From the IMG/VR virus record IMGVR_UViG_3300008459_006859, positions 1 through 26,085 of that record: a stretch of DNA of 26,085 nt. One strand, given 5' to 3'. The notes beneath the pieces are model-generated. The model was not told where the DNA came from. It searched no databases and saw only the letters and a list, made by a program, of their open reading frames with translations. The position numbers and the translations under genes are program-made. This DNA comes from a virus. This document shows positions 10,601 through 18,814 of the stretch, piece by piece. The stretch's first letter is position 1; every line of letters begins with the position of its first letter.

Positions 10601-13600
10601 TGTTAAATGCATCTGGATCACCTTTTTTAATATGATCATTATACACACCAAAAAACACATTTACTATTTTGTCAACATTCTCATCTGAATAACCTGGTTT
10701 TGTTTCATCAGATAATTCAGAAGCAATACCGTCAGAAATATTAGTTGCTCTTGTGGTTAGTTTTGAATCAGGATCTCCTGCAAACTTTCTACCTATCTTG
10801 TTTCCATCTTCATCAAATACATCCTCAAGTTCATCTTGTCTAGCTAGAACATTTTTTCTAAAACTATTAAATGCTTTTTCTGCTACACTTACAGGTTGTA
10901 ACTTTCCTTGTTTGTACTGTAGGAAGGTTTTAAGTTTCTGAACATCTTCATTGATTTCATTGATATCTTGTTCTGAAAGTTTAAATTCAGTAGCCCCATC
11001 ATTAAAGATTTTACTCTTCAATGTTGCTTCCATTTTATCTAGGATAACATTCAATGTTCCTGTAGGCATGCTAGCCTCAATTTTTATGTTCTTAAAAATT
11101 CTAGAAGTTAGTACAGGAGGTTTGGTCAAAGCTTCTGCTCTTGCTGCACCCTCTGCTTTTACTTGCTCATTATATTTTTTAAGTAACTCTATACCTTCTT
11201 TTTCAATCCAGTTTTGTCTAATCTCCTCATATTTTTTGATGTTAGTATCCATCAAACTTTTTGGATCCATCTCAAGTTCATTAGTCAAATAAGCATTGAA
11301 TTCAGTATCAATCTGAGACTGCAAATCTTCTGGAAAATTAGCATAACCCATTTGTGGAGTAAACTCATCTACAGTAGATTTGTCAACACCTTTTTCTTTA
11401 TACTTGTTAAGTATCTGATTTTCTAAAGCTGTATATCTTTCATTTATTTGAGCTACTCTTTCTGCATTTACTTTAAAACTTTTAGTACCTTCAATATCAA
11501 TCAAAGACTCTTTTTGTTTTTTAAGTATTTCTTTTTGCTCAGCAATTTTATCAGCTAATAGTGTAGGGAATTTTTCAGATAAAACATATACTGTAAAAAC
11601 TGCTTCATTTATAGTATCCGGGTCAGCTTTCTTAAACTTACGGGATGTTATAGCACCCATAGCTTCAGGATCTATCTCATCAGCATTTAACTCTAACTCA
11701 CCTTTATTTAATAATTCATCAGAAAGTTTTACTATTTCATTTGAGTCAATAGGATCTTTACCTACTAGTTCTAATAAGTTCTGAAGCTTACCAATTTTTT
11801 CTGTTGCAGCTTTTTGATCTATTTCTAATTGAGCATTTGATTCTTCAACATCTTGGTTTTTTGCAGTTGCTTCTTGTACTGACATACCAACTTCATCAAT
11901 AAAAGATTGGTCATAATCCTGAGCTGCAACTCTTAACTCATCATTTTTATATTTTGCAAGATCTGTTAACTCATCATCCAGCTTTTGTTTCTCTGTAGCA
12001 GGGTCACCAGCTGGTTTCTTTTGAGATAACCGAGCAGCTTCTATAAATATTCCTGCATACTTTTCATAAAGAACACTGTCTTTATTAATTATCATTTCTT
12101 TTGTAGTATCAATAAAATACTCTGGTAAATAGTTTTCAGGATCTTCAACAAATTTTGCAAATTCATCTAAGTCAACAAAAATACCATCAGCAGCTAATGT
12201 GTTTAAGATTTCATTTCTTTCAACATTAGTAATCTCTTGATTTACAATATCTTTATAGTATTCTTTTCTGTTGTCATACATTCTTTTCATCCAGTCAAAG
12301 TTTCTGTTTACACTTTCACGGAAACCTGCAGGATCTGCAAGAATATTTATGTACTTAGCAGTATTTAATTGTTCATGTTTTAAAAAGTGTATGTCAATTA
12401 ATGAACTAAACAAATCTTCATGACCACCAAGCTTATCAATTTCATTTCTTAATGTAACTTTATTTTCTTCTGATCCAGCAATTGTTTCAAGTAAATTCAG
12501 AAATGAATTAAAATACTCATTCATTTCAGGTGTTGTGTTACCTTCATTAATTGCATTCAACAATAAATTAAGATTTTCTCCAGAATTACTATCCTGAGCT
12601 TTTTGAAATCTATCTAAAGCTTTTAATAACTCTCTTTTTTGTCTTACTTGAGCTACAGCTTCTGGTAAAGTTGATGTTTCTCCTGACTCAATATCTTGTT
12701 TTAAATAATTTATTTGTTCATTTAGTTTAACAGCATCAGTAATAACATCAAAATTTGAAAATGGACTACTGGAAATTGATTTTAACTTATCCAGTTGATT
12801 ATACATTTTACCTAATCTATCAATATGATTATCAAATGTAGATTGTAAAAAGACTAAACTATTAATAGATTCTTCATAAGCTTTGTTATAAATTATAGCA
12901 GCAGTATATTCTGGAGATCCTTCTTTATACTGTTGTGGATCAACATAGTCTTTAAACTTATCTTTAGCCATTTTATATCTTGCTGCAGTTTCTTTTGCTG
13001 AAGTTATAGCTTTATCAATATTTTGTAATGCTTTCTCACCTTGACCTGGTTCTAATGACCAAGCTTCTTCTAACTCTTCAGGTGTAGTATTTTTATATTC
13101 TTTTAAGTTATCAAGAAAAGTATCATATGTACCTGTTCTTAAAGCAGTTTGAACAGAACTTTGGAATGCAGCAAACTCCGCATCTTTTAAAACTTTTGTT
13201 TCAACATTATCTGGATTGTCAACCATTTTAGCAGTCAACATCTGATTTGAGTAGTTATTTATTCTTGGGTCAAAAAAGTACTTTGCATTCTTATGCATGT
13301 TATTCAAAGAGTTAACTATTGCATTTGCTTGAGCTTCTCTTTGTTTTACATACTCTTCATTTACTGCTTTATCCTTAAAGATTCTGCTGAAGTTTTTGGT
13401 ACCAAACTTAAACATCTTGCTTGGACCTTCTAACAAACTACCCATCAAAAACCCAGATGCAAATGTTTCTCCACCTTGTGCATTTAATTGTTTGTCTAAA
13501 CCATCAAACATTGCAGCCATTCCATATCTATACCCTCTTACAGAAGGATTATAAAAACTATCCACATAGTATTTCTCAACAGCAGACGCTAATGCCTCTT

Positions 13601-15026
13601 GACTAATTTCCTGAATACCTTCCATTAAGTTACCTTTAAAGTAATTCAAGCCAAGTTTACCCCATTGTTTAGGACTCTTTAATGCTTTGATAGAATTCTT
13701 TAAAGAAATTGCTTCTTTAGTATATGTTGCTTTTGCAACGTCATCTGCAGGATTGAACATGATTTGAAACTCATTACCAACCTCACCTACAACTTTTCCA
13801 AAATTAAGTCTAGGTGCACCCTTTAAAAACTTTGCTCTTGTTATAGAAGGGAATGCAACTTTGTTTGAATAGAATACTAAACCAGTATTGTAAAGTGTAT
13901 TTTTGAAACCAGCTTTTTTAGAATCCAACATCATTTCTTGTTGTAATTCTATAGAAGGAGCTTTACCATGTTTTGCATAGTAATCATTGTATAACTTGTT
14001 ATATACATTTTGCTCAGAAAAACCACCCTCTAATCTACCTTCTGATAAAGCCATGTTTATACCCATAACGTCATGCCAGAAAGCACCAGCAGTTCTTGCA
14101 GTTCTTGCAAGCTTGCTAACATCATCTGTTTCTTTCAATAACTTTACAGCATCTAAAGTATTTTCAAAAGGATTTATAAATTCACCTGCTTTTTGACCTA
14201 TTGTTCCTGCAGTTTTCCAAAAGTTCTTAGCATTGTTTATATTTTTTAATGCTTGAAGTGATTTAGATATTTTACCAATATTTTTAGCAGATTGAAATAA
14301 TGCAGATGGGACTTTGGTCAAAGCCTTCATACCACCCAATGCACCACCTAGTAGATTTAATTCTCCTCCAGTTGCTGCTCCAATAGCACCACTAACCATA
14401 GCTCCTTCTACAGCACCTTCAAGTAATATACCTGCGGAGTAAGAAACAGAGTTTAATAAGTTAGTAGCAAATCCACCTATACCACCTCTACTTGAGTATC
14501 CAATGGAATTGTAGTATTCATAATCTTTTGCTTCTTGTCTATCTGCTCCTACATCTCCAGAACCTAGGAGCTTGCCGTAGGAATGTACAGGTGCTAAAAA
14601 TCCCAATCCCAACATTGGTGCGGCAGAATGTTTTAACCATCTACCCATGTCATCAAATGTGGTTGTATTTTGATTGTAAATAGATTCATTATTAACATCT
14701 GGATCAAAACCAATTCTGTTATAAGTTTCTTGACCATAACCTTTATATCTAGCTTTAAATGATGCACTAGAAGGACTGTTATCAAATGTAAATGTCTTAC
14801 CATACTCATTGTCATCACGCAATGTAGTCTGAAGCATTTTTTGTCTTTGTATTACTCCTTGTACATGATCATTTAAATCTTTAACTGGATTATCAGATTT
14901 AGTAGCAATAGCAGGTTTGTTTGGTGTAATACCTGCTGTAGCATCATTGATATTTATTACTTTATTTGCAACAGATGCATTTTTTAAATCTAAACCTGAG
15001 CCAGAATTAATTATAGTCTTAGCCAT
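7608..15026 (-). CDS. Giant (2,472 aa) putative virion cargo protein with PD-(D/E)XK nuclease domain
   Basis: A very large, mostly helical protein directly upstream of the RNA polymerase. The N-terminus is soluble. A Gly/Ala-rich hydrophobic stretch at about 181-233 could be membrane-active. Long Lys/Glu/Gln-rich helical and coiled-coil regions fill about 500-1,400. At about 1,600-1,670 there is a RecB/Cas4-like PD-(D/E)XK core: GETD with D1623, IVDIKTS with D1637 and K1639, and the helix motif QLSIY with Q1661 and Y1665. Two small segments that look like SH3/KOW-type beta barrels follow, near 1,825-1,860 (VGKQVVFNGRVGTL) and 2,355-2,405 (LKKGDLLQDV). The C-terminal 40 residues are acidic. 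crAss-like phages commonly carry several giant proteins beside the polymerase, and I assign this to that class. DNA cleavage is predicted from the motif. Its target and whether the protein is packaged are inferred. The start at 15026 lies 3 bases after the 1,027-aa gene, and no upstream start is needed. Confidence 0.85.
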   Translation of the reverse strand: MAKTIINSGSGLDLKNASVANKVININDATAGITPNKPAIATKSDNPVKDLNDHVQGVIQRQKMLQTTLRDDNEYGKTFTFDNSPSSASFKARYKGYGQETYNRIGFDPDVNNESIYNQNTTTFDDMGRWLKHSAAPMLGLGFLAPVHSYGKLLGSGDVGADRQEAKDYEYYNSIGYSSRGGIGGFATNLLNSVSYSAGILLEGAVEGAMVSGAIGAATGGELNLLGGALGGMKALTKVPSALFQSAKNIGKISKSLQALKNINNAKNFWKTAGTIGQKAGEFINPFENTLDAVKLLKETDDVSKLARTARTAGAFWHDVMGINMALSEGRLEGGFSEQNVYNKLYNDYYAKHGKAPSIELQQEMMLDSKKAGFKNTLYNTGLVFYSNKVAFPSITRAKFLKGAPRLNFGKVVGEVGNEFQIMFNPADDVAKATYTKEAISLKNSIKALKSPKQWGKLGLNYFKGNLMEGIQEISQEALASAVEKYYVDSFYNPSVRGYRYGMAAMFDGLDKQLNAQGGETFASGFLMGSLLEGPSKMFKFGTKNFSRIFKDKAVNEEYVKQREAQANAIVNSLNNMHKNAKYFFDPRINNYSNQMLTAKMVDNPDNVETKVLKDAEFAAFQSSVQTALRTGTYDTFLDNLKEYKNTTPEELEEAWSLEPGQGEKALQNIDKAITSAKETAARYKMAKDKFKDYVDPQQYKEGSPEYTAAIIYNKAYEESINSLVFLQSTFDNHIDRLGKMYNQLDKLKSISSSPFSNFDVITDAVKLNEQINYLKQDIESGETSTLPEAVAQVRQKRELLKALDRFQKAQDSNSGENLNLLLNAINEGNTTPEMNEYFNSFLNLLETIAGSEENKVTLRNEIDKLGGHEDLFSSLIDIHFLKHEQLNTAKYINILADPAGFRESVNRNFDWMKRMYDNRKEYYKDIVNQEITNVERNEILNTLAADGIFVDLDEFAKFVEDPENYLPEYFIDTTKEMIINKDSVLYEKYAGIFIEAARLSQKKPAGDPATEKQKLDDELTDLAKYKNDELRVAAQDYDQSFIDEVGMSVQEATAKNQDVEESNAQLEIDQKAATEKIGKLQNLLELVGKDPIDSNEIVKLSDELLNKGELELNADEIDPEAMGAITSRKFKKADPDTINEAVFTVYVLSEKFPTLLADKIAEQKEILKKQKESLIDIEGTKSFKVNAERVAQINERYTALENQILNKYKEKGVDKSTVDEFTPQMGYANFPEDLQSQIDTEFNAYLTNELEMDPKSLMDTNIKKYEEIRQNWIEKEGIELLKKYNEQVKAEGAARAEALTKPPVLTSRIFKNIKIEASMPTGTLNVILDKMEATLKSKIFNDGATEFKLSEQDINEINEDVQKLKTFLQYKQGKLQPVSVAEKAFNSFRKNVLARQDELEDVFDEDGNKIGRKFAGDPDSKLTTRATNISDGIASELSDETKPGYSDENVDKIVNVFFGVYNDHIKKGDPDAFNKAWEAFSIAARDSYKQLNTEDKKARIRASLEKNTTEENFRKLIGKEAFSNNSEAGTNLDAAVRTFFTIDDNTGTWKSFKYSDTIEIEGKETKISDIMSETAFDKMFGIRGIVTRFRESLTAQNYIPLTNNVKLFDKNLLENGVSGETDMVLINNKGEIMIVDIKTSTSWNGFTKPNSWKNIAYRAQLSIYRNLYHNMTGVIPKIALFPMRISLKNATPFVTDVTVGGEKNRDTELVPLVPNTAKLFNTLELEYLPDVEGKGITMSVPTIESSTPLTPTTEDIEAKKADIERRRQEELEGEKYFVKTNAEGLKAAKEFVDKINAKYDAELAALGKTTIETSKSQITTSDTSKLTLNDNVGKQVVFNGRVGTLILQDDGSYGVEVDLGFEQSMGETLITALEGDLASARGEFGDPELAEEIQKQIDDLQKIKKGKEIYTVTSEGKPATNGSSEITSVGLSLITPVKNVGQISVINNQVIDAAFEDENETIAIVNGVRYTVSRGPSGDINQLVYFKNDKRREDIDNIIFAINTKIAKLRQNITGVYAAKANLQQRLSELEKQNAPASQIKKVKQDLAILSPQSILSKINKGKEEIERLTAERDSLSTDDKVFIYEGNVNDVIFALNRLPNSFQKNSLGTKPQDIEKELKKIHSLSDASPKVQEEITMIMQKNLPKELTEVRLQGISALGRGAKKLEALRKGIQKTIDALKEYETFKMYSNDPFGVAATNRQINVLKDLLDHLVLINLTETNRIAKKQDYEQDLNKIFGAETGDESNIGVSEIQSPTGTTTEGVSGMEEAGETKEIPFNELQKIVNSSIDELAELTPEVNKATEAFAKIKDTIELFNKKKELIAKMSKNKLNLAQIESAYQNRLAELENNVDINSLKKGDLLQDVTNFTEQDSPVQVVDIKENSVILKYGDTKREVTEEELQNNFVKPSKETQMTQTEKPSQETVEASEQTKTDAKTFFENKETEASDYKEAKESNEDDLFKNLEDNSKTC

Positions 15027-15029
15027 TTT

Positions 15030-18000
15030 TTATATAATTTTTAGTCCTGCGTTTTTGAAACTTTTACCAAATGCTTTTTCCATATTCATTTTCTTTTGAG
15101 TATCCTCAAGATTATGAAAATTTGTATAAACTTTTTTAAGATGCACATTAGTATTATGTATATCTATCATTATTTTAGAAATTTTATCATCAATATTATT
15201 TCCATATGGAACTGTTTCACTTAGTGAATATACAATAGGTTTACCATTATCATCAACAGAATTTATCTTACCAGTAATACTATAATTACCAGTTACATTA
15301 TCTCTTCTAACAATATAGTTATGACCATAACTAGGATCTACAAAACTCAACCCTTTTCCAGTATTCATTATAGCTTCCGTAGGTGTTATCTTATTAGATT
15401 GATATAAATTATTTCTCCAATTTGATTGAGGAGCCATGAAAGTAATACCGTTAGCCTTAATCTCATTTATGATTTCAGCATCTTTTGTTTTATCAAAGTA
15501 TTTGTCTATAACAGATTGTGGTATATTACCTACTGTCATAGCACCTAAACCACTATCTTCCATACCTACTTGATGCTGAATAAGTTTAAATACATCAGGC
15601 TTATCTTTTTGTGCCTTATTATTTGACAGTGCTGCTAAATCAAACATCATATTCTTTAATTTCTTCAAATTAGATTGATTTGCAGCTAAATAATCAGAAT
15701 CATATTTTGGATCTAAAACATTACCTTTTGTAGATATTCTAAAGTTTGTTGGATCATTTAAGAAATTAATACCTTTAATATCTTGAACAAACTGTTTAAA
15801 GCTTATTAAGTTCTCATCTCTTCTTCCAAGATTAACAGGAATAGATGAAGGTCTTGCTGCTATAGTAGCTCTACCAGTATTAGCATCAACATTTGTTTTT
15901 CTATATGATAACAAACCTAATTTATGATTAGGATTGGTTGTAATTTTATCATATGCTTCTGATAATATTTGAGCAAATGGAACTTTATTAACTGTTTTAG
16001 TTGGTGAAGCAAATTTAGCGTTTGCTTCATTCATTTCAGTATTTTTCCAATTTGCTTTTACTACAGTAGTTTTATTACCTTCTCCAATTTTATCTAAGAA
16101 ATCTTCTATATAATCATCAAAATCTTCATCATGATATAATTTACCATCATTAACATAATGTTTTTGATAAGCATCAATAATAGAATACTTTGCTTTATCT
16201 GATAAATTTGTTTCAGCTAATGCTGCATACAACTGCTTTTGTATTCTGTTATCATTTTCTTTTTTAATCTGCATGTGAGCAGAATATTTAAGTTGAACTT
16301 GATCTAATTTAAATAATGCTAATTGATTTGAGTTGTATGATTGAGCTGTTTCTAAAGCATCATGTTTTTCAGCCCAAGTATCCATTCTTTTCTTTAAATC
16401 AAACATCTTAGTACCTAATGTTAATTCTTGTACTAATTTTTTTCTTCCTTCTGGAGTTTCAGCTTGATTATTATATTTTTCCCAAATTTTATCTACCCAT
16501 TTATTATTTTGACCAAGTAGATAAGCTAAGTCAGCTTTCTTGATTTCTTGTGAATCAATTCCTTTTCTAATATTATCAAGCCAATGGTTAAAGTATTCTC
16601 CAGCATTTTTATCAGCATCTTCTAAAAATAAATTTCTGTTATCTTTTAGAATACCAATATTTTTAATAGCTGTGTCACCTGCTTCTATTTCTTCAAGAGT
16701 TTGACCAGGTGTTGGTATTGGAACTACTTCTCCTTTTTCATTTAAATAAGCAAAACCATTTTCAAGTTTATATTTAATAAGGTCATTGTCAGCATCAACT
16801 TTTTTCAATATTAAATCTCTTTCAAATTTAATTTTATCTCTGTTTATTGCAGCTGCATTATTAGCAGCATCTCTACTCATGTTATGAGAATGTCTTACTT
16901 CTTCTAAACCAAATGGATTAACCTTATAGTCTACAATCATATCTTTCTTAGCAAAAATATCTGAGTTAAGTAATATATCCTTCTCAGCTAAATAAGCAGC
17001 TAAGTTAGAGTCTACCATTTCTCTTGCCAATTCAATATTGTCTAAGTCTAAACCATCTACTGTAGGAACAGGTTTGTCTGTATATGGAGATGAGTTACCC
17101 CGGTTGATTTGCTCATTTAACTTAGAGTTATGTTCATAAACAATTTTATCAACTTGTAATGCTTGATTGATTCTTTCCATGAAAGCAGGTTGTTTAACAT
17201 TTACCTTTCCGGAATCAACATCATTCTGAACTATGTTAGCTTTAGATTTATTTGCATCTAATACTTCTTCAGAAACCTTAGTTTTTTCATTTGTGTAATC
17301 TTTTAAAATTACATATTGTTCTTTTAGATATTCTTGTTCAGCTAATAATTCATTACCCTTATACTTCTCAGCTCTACCTTTAATCTCATCTTTTCTTTTA
17401 ACATAGGCATCTGTTGCATATTTAGCTTGTAATGATGGATCACTAGCATAAGCTGATAAAAACATTTTTTGAATACTTGGTAATATTAAGTCTCCATTTT
17501 TTTGTCTTACCAAATACATACCGGATTTATCTGGTTGAGTTATATCAACTGATAAATCCATACTTTCTGCTATCTCTTTATATTTTTCAAAAGCATTAAC
17601 ATTTGGAGTATATGTAATATTACCAAAACTAAGAACATCTTCTTTAGCAGCATTCTTAAATTCTTCTATTCTATAGTCCATAGCTTTAATACCATTATTC
17701 CAATAACCAGCACTTACTTTAGGATCTTTAGCATTTTTTAATGCTACAGCTCTTGATCTTTCATTGTCATAATTTTTGGTAAGAGCCATATCTTTCATCA
17801 AGTGAGCATCTTCATAAAGAGGCTTAAATACTTGAGTTGCTTGGTCAACATTTTGCTGAAGAGATAAATCTAAAGCACTGACTCTTTTTAATTCATAGTC
17901 AACTTTCTTTAGATAGTCATCTTTCAGTTTGTTACTATCATCTCTAGTAACTCTTTGATGATACAACTCACCATATAAATTATTTAACGCTTTATAATTT

Positions 18001-18113
18001 GAGTCATACTGGCTTTGTTTTGTTTGCAAAACATGAGCATAGAAATTCAAATCAGGTTGAAAGGTTTGATAATCCGGAATGTAGTCAGTTACACCTGTAA
18101 TATATGTACTCAT
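15030..18113 (-). CDS. Large helical putative virion cargo/ejection protein (1,027 aa)
   Basis: A Lys/Asn/Asp-rich, almost wholly helical protein with no catalytic motif that I recognise. Residues 24-100 resemble the N-terminal region I remember from crAss-like phage cargo proteins: a VLQTKQSQYD segment, then a helical stretch ending in SALDLSLQQNVDQATQVF. Charged helical and coiled-coil sequence continues to about residue 700. The C-terminal third has more beta-like segments, for example SLSETVPYGN near 965-975. There is no signal peptide or clear membrane segment, which fits a protein packed inside the capsid or tail rather than exported. The ATG at 18113-18111 overlaps the TGA of the homing endonuclease gene in an ATGA arrangement, and the stop is 3 bases from the 2,472-aa gene. 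Function is assigned by position and resemblance. The reading frame itself is not in doubt. Confidence 0.8.
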   Translation of the reverse strand: MSTYITGVTDYIPDYQTFQPDLNFYAHVLQTKQSQYDSNYKALNNLYGELYHQRVTRDDSNKLKDDYLKKVDYELKRVSALDLSLQQNVDQATQVFKPLYEDAHLMKDMALTKNYDNERSRAVALKNAKDPKVSAGYWNNGIKAMDYRIEEFKNAAKEDVLSFGNITYTPNVNAFEKYKEIAESMDLSVDITQPDKSGMYLVRQKNGDLILPSIQKMFLSAYASDPSLQAKYATDAYVKRKDEIKGRAEKYKGNELLAEQEYLKEQYVILKDYTNEKTKVSEEVLDANKSKANIVQNDVDSGKVNVKQPAFMERINQALQVDKIVYEHNSKLNEQINRGNSSPYTDKPVPTVDGLDLDNIELAREMVDSNLAAYLAEKDILLNSDIFAKKDMIVDYKVNPFGLEEVRHSHNMSRDAANNAAAINRDKIKFERDLILKKVDADNDLIKYKLENGFAYLNEKGEVVPIPTPGQTLEEIEAGDTAIKNIGILKDNRNLFLEDADKNAGEYFNHWLDNIRKGIDSQEIKKADLAYLLGQNNKWVDKIWEKYNNQAETPEGRKKLVQELTLGTKMFDLKKRMDTWAEKHDALETAQSYNSNQLALFKLDQVQLKYSAHMQIKKENDNRIQKQLYAALAETNLSDKAKYSIIDAYQKHYVNDGKLYHDEDFDDYIEDFLDKIGEGNKTTVVKANWKNTEMNEANAKFASPTKTVNKVPFAQILSEAYDKITTNPNHKLGLLSYRKTNVDANTGRATIAARPSSIPVNLGRRDENLISFKQFVQDIKGINFLNDPTNFRISTKGNVLDPKYDSDYLAANQSNLKKLKNMMFDLAALSNNKAQKDKPDVFKLIQHQVGMEDSGLGAMTVGNIPQSVIDKYFDKTKDAEIINEIKANGITFMAPQSNWRNNLYQSNKITPTEAIMNTGKGLSFVDPSYGHNYIVRRDNVTGNYSITGKINSVDDNGKPIVYSLSETVPYGNNIDDKISKIMIDIHNTNVHLKKVYTNFHNLEDTQKKMNMEKAFGKSFKNAGLKII
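18110..18113 (-). other. ATGA stop/start overlap between homing endonuclease and 1,027-aa gene
   Basis: On the minus strand the bases ATGA hold both the ATG of the 1,027-aa gene and the TGA of the endonuclease gene. With no Shine-Dalgarno before the ATG, termination-reinitiation is a likely way for the large gene to be translated. This links a selfish gene to the expression of a probable virion protein. Confidence 0.7.
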
Positions 18114-18754
18114 AATAAGTAAATTAAATTTGTATTATTTATTCTTTTACCTAAAAGTCTTCTAGATAATTCATATTTAGGTATATTCAACTGTTCAGAA
18201 GCTATTCTAACTGATTCATAAATTTCACCAGTAAGTGTATTTTTTATTCTTTTTCTTTTACCACTATTTACTTTATAAAAATCTACATCTTTTAATTTTT
18301 TTCTAGCTTCTTTTAAATTCATTTTACATTCTTCTGAAGCATTATATATTTTACCAGCTTCAATACATGCTTGAGAAGGTTTTTTACCTTTATTAGCTTG
18401 TCTTAATTTTTCTTTTGTTTCTTCTGAGTGAATTGAACAACCTTTAGGATCTGTTGGTTTTAAATTATAACCTTTAGTTCTATCTAAACAATTATAATAA
18501 TTTACCCAAAAATGTTCTTTTTCATGTAAAAGTTTAATATCACATATCTCAACAACTTCAAACTTGAAATTAACTTCTCCATATTTATTCCAAGCTTTTT
18601 GTAAATAATCATTTTTATGAACACCTTTTCTTAAATCATACACATGACCATTTTTTCTTGTTCTTATATTTGAAGCACAACCAATATATATTTTATTGTT
18701 CACAATGTTTATGATTTTATATATTCCTGATGATGATTGTATATATGTTGCCAT
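18110..18754 (-). CDS. Free-standing GIY-YIG homing endonuclease with NUMOD DNA-binding modules
   Basis: A 214-aa GIY-YIG family endonuclease, a selfish element that cuts a target lacking it and spreads by repair. The catalytic domain is at 9-95: GIY at 10-12, YIG at 23-25, candidate catalytic Arg31 (or Arg33), His37, and Glu80 in the LLHEKEHFW helix. A NUMOD3-like segment (HSEETKEKLRQANKGKKPS) lies near 109-128, and a NUMOD1-like helix-turn-helix segment (NTLTGEIYESVRIASEQL) fills most of the last 45 residues. These modules normally bind the target site. Both flanking genes are complete and I see no room for a group I intron, so the gene stands alone. It ends in TGA, while every other complete gene here ends in TAA, a small sign of separate origin. 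Its stop overlaps the start of the next gene by ATGA, so it depends on the cargo operon for expression and may couple translation of the gene after it. Confidence 0.93.
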   Translation of the reverse strand: MATYIQSSSGIYKIINIVNNKIYIGCASNIRTRKNGHVYDLRKGVHKNDYLQKAWNKYGEVNFKFEVVEICDIKLLHEKEHFWVNYYNCLDRTKGYNLKPTDPKGCSIHSEETKEKLRQANKGKKPSQACIEAGKIYNASEECKMNLKEARKKLKDVDFYKVNSGKRKRIKNTLTGEIYESVRIASEQLNIPKYELSRRLLGKRINNTNLIYLL

Positions 18755-18814
18755 AGTATTTTTTTTCTATTGTAAATCTATAAATTTTTTATATTTATCA
18801 TAAACATGCCAAGT
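18755..18814 (-). other. 60-base AT-rich gap before the homing endonuclease gene
   Basis: This is the spacer between the TAA of the 929-aa gene and the ATG of the endonuclease gene. Read on the minus strand it has an A-run (GAAAAAAAATACT) just before the ATG, typical of Bacteroidota leaders without Shine-Dalgarno, and a weak AT-only dyad (ATAAAT then ATTTAT, 7-base loop). It is the longest spacer in the block. It may hold sequence brought in with the endonuclease or a weak internal promoter, but no exact promoter consensus is visible. Confidence 0.4.

Noticed and set aside
1-15026. Inteins inside the two giant proteins.
   Set aside because: In the parts read I saw no intein-type splice blocks (N-terminal Cys block or C-terminal His-Asn) with an endonuclease core, and the translations run through family-like sequence without such interruption.
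18110-18754. Group I intron carrying the GIY-YIG gene.
   Set aside because: Both flanking genes are complete, only 60 and 0 bases of non-coding sequence flank the ORF, and no split exon is evident.
18780-18812. AT-only dyad as a transcription terminator after the 929-aa gene.
   Set aside because: The stem is 6 A/T pairs with a 7-base loop and no GC core, too weak to call a terminator.
18755-18814. In-frame readthrough after the TAA of the 929-aa gene gives 15 sense codons (TWHVYDKYKKFIDLQ) before a TAG.
   Set aside because: Fifteen open codons is within chance. The stop is an ordinary TAA and no readthrough context or repeat of this peptide is seen, so I do not claim a C-terminal extension or a remnant gene.
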